42,327 nt of DNA from Clostridia bacterium (lineage in GTDB: Bacteria; Bacillota; Clostridia; Christensenellales; Aristaeellaceae): assembly GCA_017397765.1 (NCBI GenBank), contig JAFQIB010000118.1, forward strand, positions 1 through 42,327, given 5' to 3'. Positions 1 through 7,050 of the stretch are shown here, one piece after another. The translations under genes and the position numbers were made by a program. The stretch's first letter is position 1; each line of letters opens with the position of its first letter. Under the pieces are notes generated by a model. It saw only the letters and a program-made list of their open reading frames with translations, did not search any database and had not been told where the DNA came from.

Positions 1-31
1 CAGCGCCGAGCTTGTCTCGGTGATGGCCGAT
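1..31. repeat. Direct repeat copy 1 (31 bases), with internal hairpin
   Basis: Bases 1-31 are identical to 91-121. Each copy holds a small hairpin (CCGAG/CTCGG). The left copy touches the window edge, so the repeat may be longer. The spacer between the copies holds another hairpin at 38-54 (GTCGGGC/GCCCGAC). No coding frame fits the region, so this is intergenic repeat DNA. Confidence 0.8.
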
Positions 32-90
32 TAGGAGGTCGGGCATAGCCCGACTAGCGCAGCTCATTGCTTGCATTGAGCAAGCGTAGC

Positions 91-121
91 CAGCGCCGAG
101 CTTGTCTCGGTGATGGCCGAT
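91..121. repeat. Direct repeat copy 2 (31 bases)
   Basis: Exact second copy of bases 1-31. From here to about 260 the DNA continues as non-coding, hairpin-rich sequence, including a GGGCTT/AAGCC hairpin near 184-196. It resembles interspersed intergenic elements of clostridial genomes. No gene is seen in 1-401. Confidence 0.8.
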
Positions 122-260
122 ACTGTTGTTAGCCAAAGCGGAGAGCAATCTATGATTGCGACTCGGACAGCTGGATTCGCGAAGGGCTTGAAAAGCCTTG
201 AGCGAAGACTGAGGGAGTTCCCGTAGCTGCTGTATACATCAGCCGTAAAGGAATCGCGAT

Positions 261-372
261 CCCACCACAAATCCCAGTTTATCGAACACCCCCGGCTGCA
301 TGTCCGCCTCCCCGGCATCCACAGCACCCACACAAAAGAGCATCCGGTTTGTTCGCCGGATGCTCGTGCGTA
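261..372. repeat. Intergenic repeat, right-end copy 0, with terminator hairpin
   Basis: The stretch at 261-287 (CCACAAATCCCAGTTTATCG and on) resembles the inverted-repeat ends at 4122-4180 and 4931-4955. It is followed by a hairpin, GAGCATCCGG at 338-347 with CCGGATGCTC at 356-365. The same hairpin arm recurs at 4253-4288 and 5032-5068. On the minus strand the stem is followed by TTTTGTG, so it can serve as a weak terminator for the gene ending at 402. Confidence 0.65.
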
Positions 373-401
373 TTCTTCGATGGGACGGACATGCTTCCGC
401 C

Positions 402-824
402 TTATTGCTTTTCTTCAATGGGGCAGTCCGCATAGCGCTTCACCAGCGGCAGCAGCTCCACGCTGCCGACGAAGAAGGGCTTCTTCCCCGCCGGATGGAA
501 GGTCAACCCGGTATTCTTCCAGAAGCTGACCCGGTTGTACACCGTCACCTTCTCCAGCTCCTCCCAGGTGAAGGATACGGTGCTCCAGGCCTGGGTCATG
601 GTCAGACCCTTTTCATCTGCGGTCAGGCGATAACGCATCCAGATCACGGCATTGAGCAGGCTGGCTGCCGCGCAGATCCAGCTGAATACCACCAGAAGGC
701 CGCCCTCGCCCTCCGTCATGCGCAGCACCGACTGCATCGCCCACACCAGGCCGATGAATCCCCAGATCCAGCACAGGGGGCTGCCCTGCGCTTCATAGCG
801 TTCTTCCGTCACAGTCTTTTTCAT
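402..824 (-). CDS. Membrane protein with two helices and a PH-like C-terminal part
   Basis: A protein of 140 residues. Two hydrophobic segments at about residues 17-35 and 43-62 form a membrane hairpin. The rest (about 63-135) is a small beta-rich soluble part of the kind seen in bacterial PH-domain membrane proteins; that assignment comes from its layout, not from a clear motif. It starts 3 bases after the stop of the GDSL esterase gene. Its ribosome site (GGGAGG, 8 bases before ATG) lies inside the end of that gene, so the two are probably co-translated. No enzyme motif is visible and the function is unknown. Confidence 0.7.
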   Translation of the reverse strand: MKKTVTEERYEAQGSPLCWIWGFIGLVWAMQSVLRMTEGEGGLLVVFSWICAAASLLNAVIWMRYRLTADEKGLTMTQAWSTVSFTWEELEKVTVYNRVSFWKNTGLTFHPAGKKPFFVGSVELLPLVKRYADCPIEEKQ

Positions 825-827
825 CCG

Positions 828-1898
828 TCAATCCTCCCACACGCCGGGGATGGCCTCGATGAAGCCCGCCAGCTCCTTGGCCATGACGGCGGCCTCGCTG
901 CCGCGGATGTGACCGGGCGTGCCGCAGCCGTTCTTGGTGTAGAGGAAATGGTGGATGCGCGCGTCGCCGGAGGAAATGATCACCTCATCGATGGCGCGAT
1001 CCCAGGCCGGATCATGGCCGAGGATGGTGGTGGTACAGACGATGTGGGCCTTGGGATACTTCTCCCGCAGCAGCCCCAGGAAGCGGCGGTATTCCGCCCG
1101 CCAGTGCCTGGACGCCTCGCTGTCGTAGTCCTCCGCCATGATGTTGACCGGGTTGTGGTCGTTCTGTCCGATGGCCACCACCACCGCATGGGGCGTCCAG
1201 CGGGAGAAATCCCAGGGCGTGGCCGGGCCGAAGGGCGGATAGTAGTTCACCTTGTCCCAGCTGCTGAGCATACCGATGTAATCCGGGCCGAAGAAATAGC
1301 CGGTGCCGTCCTGCAGCGCCATGCCGCCGGTGGCGATATCGTGCAGCTCCGCGTTCATCAGCCGCGCCGCCTGCCAGGCGTAGGACAGCCAGCTGTTGGA
1401 GTACAATCCGTTATGGCCCTGAGGATCGGGCTGGGCGCAGGCAAACTCCGCCTCGGAGACCTCGCCGGCGGACACACTGTCCCCATACACCTCAATGCGC
1501 CGGGCCGGACGCTGCGGCAAGGGCAGCAGCTCCGCCGCCGCATCCACGATAAAGCCCTGCAGGGTATAGGCATGGCAGCAGTCCTGGCGCTTGAAGAGCA
1601 GCACGTCGTTCACGCCGTCGGTCAGGCGGTCGCTCAGGTCGATCACCTGCGCCCCCTTCTCCAGCAGCACGGCAGACTGCTCTCCGTTGACGATCACGCC
1701 CAGGCGGTTCTCAAAATAGGAATGCTGATTGGTCAGCGCAACCTTCAGCGTCCTGCCCGTCATCCGCAGCTGCACGGAGGAGCAGGGGAAAATGAAGAAG
1801 GGATTCTGCGGATCTTCCGTCCCGATGCGGCCGGTCAGGCGTAGCGCCGGATCGGTCATGGGGATCAGCCTTTCGCCGGCATTCAGCGGCAATTTCAT
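828..1898 (-). CDS. GDSL/SGNH esterase, carbohydrate esterase 2-like
   Basis: A protein of 356 residues from the start chosen here. The N-terminal 130 residues look like the beta-sandwich that precedes the catalytic domain in CE2 acetyl esterases. The SGNH domain then has block I with the nucleophile in VYGDSVSAGE (Ser about 141), block III in AIGQND (Asn about 246) and the catalytic His in GTPGHIRG (about 330). CE2 enzymes remove acetyl groups from xylan or mannan oligosaccharides. No signal peptide is seen, so it probably works in the cytoplasm on imported sugars. A longer frame starts two codons earlier, but that ATG is only one base from AGGAGG; the ATG at 1898 has a normal 7-base gap. 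It is the middle gene of a DUF1836-esterase-membrane protein operon. Confidence 0.85.
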   Translation of the reverse strand: MKLPLNAGERLIPMTDPALRLTGRIGTEDPQNPFFIFPCSSVQLRMTGRTLKVALTNQHSYFENRLGVIVNGEQSAVLLEKGAQVIDLSDRLTDGVNDVLLFKRQDCCHAYTLQGFIVDAAAELLPLPQRPARRIEVYGDSVSAGEVSEAEFACAQPDPQGHNGLYSNSWLSYAWQAARLMNAELHDIATGGMALQDGTGYFFGPDYIGMLSSWDKVNYYPPFGPATPWDFSRWTPHAVVVAIGQNDHNPVNIMAEDYDSEASRHWRAEYRRFLGLLREKYPKAHIVCTTTILGHDPAWDRAIDEVIISSGDARIHHFLYTKNGCGTPGHIRGSEAAVMAKELAGFIEAIPGVWED

Positions 1899-1912
1899 TT
1901 GCATTCCTCCTT

Positions 1913-2452
1913 TTACGGGGCGGCAGGCGGCGCGATATGGCCCGCCGCGCCGTTCTCCTCCGGGCTCTGCATGCAGGCAAACCGGTTGGAGAGATAGATG
2001 ATGTGCGTCACCGCGATGATGGTGGAGCGCAGCATCGTCTTGGTTTCGGACTTGTCCTCCGGCGTGCCCACCTCGTCGATCCGATCCTTCAGCCCGAAGG
2101 TGTACTGGAGCATATTCTCCAGCTCGGCGCAGAAAAAGTCATAGGCGATCTCCGCCGTGTACATCTTCTTCTGCATATCAAAGAGCCGGGCAATATTGTC
2201 CATCGACAGCACGGACTTCGCCACGCTGATAAAGAACAGATAGGCGATCTGATCCGCCGCATACTGCTTGTGCACGGGGTTGGAAATGTACCCCTTCTTG
2301 ACATAGTTGGACACCATGGACGAGGTGATCTCCATGCAGCCCAGCGGCGCCAGATACCGGTTGACATACTTCACCGTCTGATCCAGATACAAGCCCACGT
2401 CCGGGATCTCCCGATAGCGGGGCATACGAAACTGTTCAATGCATGCTTCCAT
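1913..2452 (-). CDS. DUF1836 family protein (putative regulator)
   Basis: A protein of 179 residues that matches the DUF1836 pattern: an N-terminal helix-turn-helix-like stretch at about residues 38-62 (ITSSMVSNYVKKGYI, then HKQYAADQIAYL), followed by a helical C-terminal half. The family resembles MerR-type winged helices and is thought to be regulatory, but I know of no defined target. It heads the operon with the GDSL esterase (14 bases between the stop and the esterase start). The ribosome site AGGAGG lies 9 bases before the ATG and a strong promoter lies upstream. Regulation of the esterase or of itself is an inference from position. Confidence 0.8.
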   Translation of the reverse strand: MEACIEQFRMPRYREIPDVGLYLDQTVKYVNRYLAPLGCMEITSSMVSNYVKKGYISNPVHKQYAADQIAYLFFISVAKSVLSMDNIARLFDMQKKMYTAEIAYDFFCAELENMLQYTFGLKDRIDEVGTPEDKSETKTMLRSTIIAVTHIIYLSNRFACMQSPEENGAAGHIAPPAAP

Positions 2453-2475
2453 CCTGATCTTCCTCCTTTCCTGCC

Positions 2476-2504
2476 ATTATATCGGTTTCTGCATCAGCCG
2501 TCAA
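2476..2504 (-). promoter_or_regulatory. Sigma-A promoter of the DUF1836 operon
   Basis: Minus strand: -35 TTGACG (2499-2504), 17-base spacer, -10 TATAAT (2476-2481). It lies just upstream of the ribosome site of the DUF1836 gene. Confidence 0.85.
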
Positions 2505-2589
2505 GAGACGCCATTTGTGTTTCTACGGCTTTCTGTAAACCGTTCATCCGGCTTCTGCCTGCGCAAAAAAGAAAATCATTCCTGCGGAC

Positions 2590-2618
2590 TTGATGAATTT
2601 TGCCGATTCCTGTATAAT
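2590..2618 (+). promoter_or_regulatory. Sigma-A promoter of the C39-like peptidase gene
   Basis: -35 TTGATG (2590-2595), 17-base spacer, -10 TATAAT (2613-2618). The start codon is at 2655 with GGGAGG at 2641-2646. It is divergent from the DUF1836 promoter about 85 bases away. Confidence 0.85.
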
Positions 2619-2654
2619 ACAGAGGAATGAGCAAATCACTGGGAGGGAAATCCG

Positions 2655-3506
2655 ATGCGCAGATTGCTGACGCTGCTGCTGATGCTGTGCCTGCTGACCG
2701 GCAGCTGCCTTGGCGAAGAAGCCATTTTGTCCGCGCCCTCCATCCGTAAGGCCGTTACGCCCGAGGAAGCCGAAACCTACCTGATGATGCCCAGCAGATA
2801 TAACCTGGCGGGCGTTGAGCGCGGATACCTCCGTTATATCGGGCAGAACGCCGAAAAGGACGATATGTTCCGCAAGGGCTATTGGCTGGGCGGCAAGGAG
2901 GGCTCCGTGCTGGACCTGACCGTCAAAGCCCGCGACGGCGTGCCCTATGCCTTCCACGCCGGCACCATGTGCTCCCGGGCCGCCTATTCCATGGCGATGA
3001 GCTATCTGGGCATTGACATCACCCCCGGAGAGATGTCCGAGATGATGCATTCCCGCAATCTGGACGAGCCCTATGACATGATCTCCTGGCTGCTGGGCGT
3101 CGAACGCCTTCAGGGCAGCTATAAATCCTTCAACGACATGGTGGAGAATTATCTCACTGACGAGCGCTACTCCCCCGTTTATATCTACCTGCGCAAGCCC
3201 AGCGGCGCCTATCACGCGCTGCTGGTCGTCGGCGTCATCCCCGACAAGGGCCGCTTCATCGTGGTGGACTCCAACCCCATCCGCTCCGGCGGCAAGCTGC
3301 AGCGGGTGTACTTCATCTCCTTCAACAAGGCCCGGACGGAAATCATCAATAGCTCCTTCAAGAAGGAATGGGTCGGCAGCGAGCTGCTGCAAATCCATCA
3401 GTGGCGGCTGCCGGAGATTGTCACGGAGGACCCCGCCGCCACCCCGGCACCGGACATCGCAGCCCTCACGCCCCTGACTCCCGCCCCGACCGCAGAAACG
3501 CCCTGA
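2655..3506 (+). CDS. Secreted C39-like (papain-fold) peptidase family protein
   Basis: A protein of 283 residues with an N-terminal signal (hydrophobic residues 4-16). Cys18 in LLTGSCLG could be a loose lipoprotein attachment site, but the -3 to -1 residues are not ideal. The soluble part fits the Peptidase_C39_2 fold, with candidate Cys106 in GTMCSRAAYSMAMSYLG, His187 in AYHALLVVGV and Asp205 in VVDSNP. The C-terminal 40 residues are rich in Pro, Ala and Thr, as in a wall or linker segment. It is a single-gene unit with its own strong promoter and a terminator at 3571-3609. A role as a peptidase or transglutaminase-like enzyme at the cell surface is inferred; the substrate is unknown. Confidence 0.75.
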   Translation: MRRLLTLLLMLCLLTGSCLGEEAILSAPSIRKAVTPEEAETYLMMPSRYNLAGVERGYLRYIGQNAEKDDMFRKGYWLGGKEGSVLDLTVKARDGVPYAFHAGTMCSRAAYSMAMSYLGIDITPGEMSEMMHSRNLDEPYDMISWLLGVERLQGSYKSFNDMVENYLTDERYSPVYIYLRKPSGAYHALLVVGVIPDKGRFIVVDSNPIRSGGKLQRVYFISFNKARTEIINSSFKKEWVGSELLQIHQWRLPEIVTEDPAATPAPDIAALTPLTPAPTAETP

Positions 3507-3570
3507 GCCCTGACAGATGCCTTCACACGGCCAGCAGGCACAATATGAAGGACATATTTTCCACAGTTAC

Positions 3571-3609
3571 AGCAGCAAGCGATATTGGTTGTATCGCCTG
3601 CTGCTTTTT
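3571..3609 (+). terminator. Rho-independent terminator after the C39-like gene
   Basis: Stem AGCAG..GCGAT (3571-3583) with ATCGC.CTGCT (3593-3605), followed by TTTTT. Confidence 0.75.
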
Positions 3610-3610
3610 G

Positions 3611-4292
3611 GTTCTATGATAGAATGTGCGACAAACTGGAATTGGCAGTGCCAAAGGCTCTCCCTCCGGGAGAGCTCCCGCGTCAGCGGGTGAGAGGGCA
3701 TCCTCTGTATATAATCACGCGATTGCTTATCTTCAGAAGCAAGACTGTATTGCAGCTCGGTATCCACTTTCGCGCGTCGAAGGGTCATCGACCCGCGCGC
3801 ACAAAGCCGCCGGGGGAAGCTAAAGTAGCTTCCCCCCGGTCCCCCTCTGTTCTCCTGAGTAGGCGAAGTGGCGGCTGCATCCGGGGCGGCTCGATTGCAG
3901 AGGATTGCTTGAATTTCCGCTAAAGCGGAAGCAATCCTCTGCAAAATCGCCGCATCGTTCCTTTTGAGGTCTCGCTGCAGCCGATGCGGCTTGAATATAC
4001 GGTAGTCTGGAATGAATGGAAATAACCAGGGCCGCGGGACTTCAAAACCTTCCCCCTCGGGGGAAGGTGGCACGGCGTAAGCCGTGACGGATGAGGCCGT
4101 TAGCGGCAATCCTCCATCTCCCTGCCAATTCCAGTTTGTCGGAATGCCAAATCCCAATTTGCCAAGCAGACAAACACCCCATTCTTCCGCCATTGGATTT
4201 GGCGCAACACTCCGCGATGTACCATCGCATTACGTTTGTTCAGCCCCATAAGCAAATGAGCATCCAGCCATCGCCGGATGCTCATTTGTTTG
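3611..4292. repeat. Non-coding, hairpin-rich unit bounded by a 20-base inverted repeat
   Basis: A perfect 20-base inverted repeat is formed by 3629-3648 and 4122-4141 (CGACAAACTGGAATTGGCAG and its complement). Inside are two copies of a two-hairpin clostridial intergenic element (about 3656-3697 and 4047-4097), a GGGGAAGC/GCTTCCCC hairpin near 3815 and a long hairpin near 3896-3945 (CAGAGGATTGCTT..AGCAATCCTCTG). The right part continues through conserved sequence to a 13-base-pair hairpin at 4253-4288. There is a TGATAGAATG box at the left end. No gene is seen in 3507-4475. It could be a non-autonomous mobile element or a large structured RNA. Confidence 0.6.
4253..4292 (+). terminator. Terminator-like hairpin of the repeat family (copy A)
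   Basis: Thirteen-base-pair stem CAAATGAGCATCC (4253-4265) with GGATGCTCATTTG (4276-4288), followed by TTTG. Its core GAGCATCC..GGATGCTC is shared with 338-365 and 5036-5064. Confidence 0.6.
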
Positions 4293-4341
4293 TTCATTGT
4301 GGGAATCAATTGATCTTGAAGCATTTTCTCGCCAGGGAGGG

Positions 4342-4421
4342 TGATGTAAAGGATGGTGTTATCCAACACTTTACATCATGCAAATAACGAAACCGCAAGC
4401 CCTTGTTGGCTTGCGGTTTCG
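4342..4421. repeat. Two further hairpins before the acetyltransferase gene
   Basis: The first hairpin pairs TGATGTAAA (4342-4350) with TTTACATCA (4370-4378) and has an inner GTGTT/AACAC stem. The second pairs CGAAACCGCAAGC (4388-4400) with GCTTGCGGTTTCG (4409-4421). Both are non-coding. The second could end transcription coming from the left before the acetyltransferase promoter. Confidence 0.55.
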
Positions 4422-4440
4422 TGTACTGTTGTGATAGAAT
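4411..4440 (+). promoter_or_regulatory. Possible promoter of the acetyltransferase gene
   Basis: -10 TAGAAT at 4435-4440 within TGATAGAATG, and a possible -35 TTGCGG at 4411-4416 (18-base spacer). The TGATAGAATG box is repeated at 3617-3626 at the left end of the neighbouring unit, so it belongs to the repeat rather than to the gene. Confidence 0.4.
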
Positions 4441-4475
4441 GAATACGATAAACTTGAATTTGTGGAGTTGTATCT

Positions 4476-4931
4476 ATGAAGATTGAATATAGAAAAGCGG
4501 ATATAGCAGATGCGAAATTGCTAATAGATATTTACAATGCTGCATTTTATAGTGATTATGTTAAATATGGTGAATGTCCTGCATATGGAAGGACCAAAGA
4601 AATGATGGAAAAATCCATCTTAGATTATCCTAAGTTTATTATTTTGTGCAATAATAAACCAGTCGGTTGTGTTTCTTGTAAAAAGGTAGAAGCGAGAACT
4701 TATGAAGTTGGTTGCTTGTGTGTTATACCAGAGTTTCAGGGTAAAGGAATTGGAACGCAGGCAATTAAGTATGTAAAATCGCACTACGGGGATTGGGATA
4801 GATTTACCTTAATCACGCCCATAGACAAAACACAAAATGTAAAGTTTTATACCGAAAAATGTGGATTTGATATCGTGTCTACTGAGATGGATGGAAATGT
4901 GCAAGTAGTACGATTTATTTTAGAGAGATAA
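4476..4931 (+). CDS. GNAT family N-acetyltransferase
   Basis: A protein of 151 residues. The acetyl-CoA binding motif A is clear: VIPEFQGKGIGTQAI at about residues 83-97, after the beta4 strand YEVGCLCVI. The C-terminal FYTEKCGFDIV is the usual end of the fold. It moves an acetyl group from acetyl-CoA to an amine, but the substrate cannot be told. The gene is much more AT-rich than its neighbours (AAA, ATA and TTA codons are common), which suggests recent transfer. It lies between a left repeat end (4430-4463) and a right repeat end with terminator (4931-5074), as a cargo gene would. Confidence 0.9.
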   Translation: MKIEYRKADIADAKLLIDIYNAAFYSDYVKYGECPAYGRTKEMMEKSILDYPKFIILCNNKPVGCVSCKKVEARTYEVGCLCVIPEFQGKGIGTQAIKYVKSHYGDWDRFTLITPIDKTQNVKFYTEKCGFDIVSTEMDGNVQVVRFILER

Positions 4932-5074
4932 ATCCTAATTTGTTGAGCAAACGAAAGCGGATTCCTTCCTCTCAGGAGGGCGCAATTATACGCACTGTAT
5001 CCGTGCATTGCGTTTATTGGGACACATAAGCAGACGAGCATCCGATCTTTTTCACCGGATGCTCGTCTTTTTTG
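4931..5074. repeat. Intergenic repeat, right-end copy B
   Basis: Diverged copy of 4147-4292. Shared parts are AAATCC(T/C)AATTTG at the start, GCATT(G/A)CGTTT about 70 bases later, CATAAGCA and the GAGCATCC hairpin. It directly follows the acetyltransferase stop codon. 5075-5155 holds nothing recognisable. Confidence 0.65.
5032..5073 (+). terminator. Strong rho-independent terminator (copy B of the repeat hairpin)
   Basis: Stem AGACGAGCATCCG (5032-5044) with CGGATGCTCGTCT (5056-5068), loop of 11 bases and a run of six T (5068-5073). It ends the acetyltransferase transcript. Confidence 0.85.
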
Positions 5075-5155
5075 TTGATGGATAAATGTTCCTTAACAGT
5101 TCTCCCACCGTGCGGAGGCTTTTTCCTGTGTCAGCTGCCGTCGGGTCGCTCTTCC

Positions 5156-5800
5156 TCAGCGGCGGCGCTTGTAATCCGCCTCCACTTTGTGCTTCCAGTC
5201 TGCCGCCATGGGGGCGCAGGCGCGCACCTGGCAGACGGCCTCGTTCACCGCGTCAAAGGTGGCTCGGGTGCCTTCGCCGTCCGCGACGTAATTCGCCGCC
5301 CGGTCTGCCTGGATGCCGATCCGCTCTGCCGTGTCCACCGCGTCGATGTTCGCGCCCAGGAAGATGAACTCCCAGCCGTACCTTTCCTGCTGCCGGCCGA
5401 TCATCTCCCGCACCCTCTGCGCCGTGTATCGGCGGGAGGCGTTCTCCATGCCGTCAGTGGTGATGACGAAGAGGGTATGCTCCGGCACATCCTCGGCCCG
5501 GGCGTACTTGTGGACATTGCCGATGTGATGGATCGCATCGCCCACCGCATCCAGCAGCGCCGTGCAGCCACCCACCTGATAATCCCGTCGGGTCATGGGA
5601 GGGATCGTCTGCACGTCCGCCCGGTCATGGATCACCCGGCTGTCATTGCTGAACAGCACCGTGGAGACATAGGCCTCGCCAGCCTCCGCCCGCTGCTTTT
5701 CGATCATGGCGTTGAAGCCGCCGATGGTGTCTGCCTCCAGCCCGGCCATGGAGCCGCTGCAATCCAGAACAAACACGAGTTCCGTCAGATTCTTCTTCAT
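5156..5800 (-). CDS. VWA domain protein, partner of the macrodomain gene
   Basis: A protein of 214 residues that is almost entirely a von Willebrand A domain. The metal-ion adhesion site is complete: DCSGS (residues 13-17), Thr80 in GGCTALLDAVG and Asp116 in TTDGMEN. No signal peptide or membrane helix is seen, so it is cytoplasmic. Similar VWA proteins occur in TerY-type stress loci. It follows the macrodomain gene on the same strand after 97 bases. Its own ribosome site AGGAGG lies 8 bases from the ATG, and a weak hairpin in the gap (5877-5893) may tune its expression. The role is unknown; binding a protein partner through the metal site is what the family usually does. Confidence 0.85.
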   Translation of the reverse strand: MKKNLTELVFVLDCSGSMAGLEADTIGGFNAMIEKQRAEAGEAYVSTVLFSNDSRVIHDRADVQTIPPMTRRDYQVGGCTALLDAVGDAIHHIGNVHKYARAEDVPEHTLFVITTDGMENASRRYTAQRVREMIGRQQERYGWEFIFLGANIDAVDTAERIGIQADRAANYVADGEGTRATFDAVNEAVCQVRACAPMAADWKHKVEADYKRRR

Positions 5801-5875
5801 CCTGGTATCCTCCTGATGCTTTTTCGGCGTTTCCCGCCTGACAATTCAAAGGATACCAGCTTTCATCCGCCAAAA

Positions 5876-5893
5876 GGTCGCCTGCGCGGCGAC
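5876..5893 (-). terminator. Weak hairpin between macrodomain and VWA genes
   Basis: Minus strand stem GTCGCC/GGCGAC (5877-5893) followed by CTTTTGG. It is too weak for a certain terminator and may act as an attenuator within the operon. Confidence 0.35.
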
Positions 5894-5897
5894 ATTT

Positions 5898-7022
5898 TCA
5901 CCCCACATTGCTCCCCAGCAGCGGCTGATCGTACACAAAGAGCACCTGATTGATCGCATCCACGTCATAGCAGCCTTTGCTGATGAAGTATTCCAGGATC
6001 ACATCAAACATATTGGCGCGGGACAGGGCATACCCGGCCCGGGCCAGCAGCTCCTCCGTCTCCGCCAGGGGCAGCTCCAGCGCGACGCAGAAGGCGGCGG
6101 CGGTGGATTTCTTCGGCGTATACCCTGGCACATTCTTGATTTTGCTGAACAGCTTGCGGTCCACATTGGCCCGGCGGTAGCAGACGGAATCCTTCATGCC
6201 CCGCTCGTCGATCAGGCGCAGGAGCATGTCCGCGAAGCCCTCGTCCAGCTGATGCAGCCGCCGGGCCAGTCCCGGCGGCACTGCCCCCGGCGCAGGCGCA
6301 GAGGCCATCATTTTGGGCATGCAGGGAGCAGGCGCTTCCTCAACGGGCGCAGTCTTCACCTCTGTTGCGCTGCACGCCTCCATGCACAGTGCATCCGATT
6401 CCTCTGTCCGGTCCGCCTCCTCTGCACCGGCGAAGCGCTCAAAGGCCCAGTCCTCCTCCCGGCGGCTGCGTGGCACATAGCGTTCATCCACATAGTGCTG
6501 GTCGATGAACTGCGTCACGTCCGCAACCAGGGCCGATCCGGCCAGGAAGGCCTCCTTGTCGTACACGACCAGGTAAACCGTCATGTCATGATCGCGCAGA
6601 AAGCCGCGGATGGCGCTGACGGCAACCCGCAGAGCCTCCGCCTTGGGATAGCCATACTTGCCGCTGGAGATCAGCGGAAAGGCAATGGAGGCCAGCTGCT
6701 TCCGCGCCGCAAGCGCCAGCGCCGACGCGTAGCAGGCCCGGAGCTGCCTTTCCTCTCCATGGCTGCCGCCCTGCCATTTCGGCCCGGCTGTATGGATCAC
6801 ATAGCGGCAGGGCAGATCATACCCCTCGGTCAGGGTCGCGCCGCCGGCGCGGATGCCGCCCAACCTTCGCAGCGCTGTCAGCAGACCGGCCCCGGCCTTT
6901 TTGTGGATGCTGCCGTTCACGCCGCCGGTGGGCGCAGGCGTGCCCGGTCTGGCGCTGCCTGCGGCGACGATGGCGTCCACCGGCATGCGCGTGATGTCCT
7001 CCCGGATGATATGCAGCGGCAT
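5898..7022 (-). CDS. Macrodomain protein with helical C-terminal domain
   Basis: A protein of 374 residues. Residues 1-165 are a macrodomain (ADP-ribose-binding fold): EDITRMPVDAIV at the start, GGVNGSIHKKAG at about 33-44, and the second phosphate loop PLISSGKYGYP at about 116-126. The usual NAAN after VDAIV is replaced (VAAGS), so a key ribose-contacting Asn is missing. A low-complexity linker (190-250) joins a conserved helical domain (about 262-374) with ML.LIDERGMKDS, LFSKIKN and the end YDQPLLG, which I recall from other Firmicute macrodomain proteins and which looks helix-turn-helix-like. Macrodomains bind or remove ADP-ribose. It has its own promoter (7051-7079) and is followed by the VWA gene. 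Confidence 0.85.
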   Translation of the reverse strand: MPLHIIREDITRMPVDAIVAAGSARPGTPAPTGGVNGSIHKKAGAGLLTALRRLGGIRAGGATLTEGYDLPCRYVIHTAGPKWQGGSHGEERQLRACYASALALAARKQLASIAFPLISSGKYGYPKAEALRVAVSAIRGFLRDHDMTVYLVVYDKEAFLAGSALVADVTQFIDQHYVDERYVPRSRREEDWAFERFAGAEEADRTEESDALCMEACSATEVKTAPVEEAPAPCMPKMMASAPAPGAVPPGLARRLHQLDEGFADMLLRLIDERGMKDSVCYRRANVDRKLFSKIKNVPGYTPKKSTAAAFCVALELPLAETEELLARAGYALSRANMFDVILEYFISKGCYDVDAINQVLFVYDQPLLGSNVG

Positions 7023-7050
7023 GTTTTCACTTCCTTACACGGTTTTCCCC

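Noticed and set aside
300-1844. Long open frame on the plus strand opposite the GDSL esterase
   Set aside because: It has no domain and no ribosome site. It runs antisense to a gene with full SGNH motifs and arises from GC-rich third positions.
3636-4113. CRISPR array
   Set aside because: Repeats in this region are few, irregular and hairpin-forming, with no regular spacing and no cas genes.
4253-5074. Integron attC sites around the acetyltransferase
   Set aside because: The repeats form hairpins and bracket a gene, but no clear pair of core sites (GTTRRRY with its complement) was found and no integrase gene is present. Only a cassette-like arrangement is claimed.
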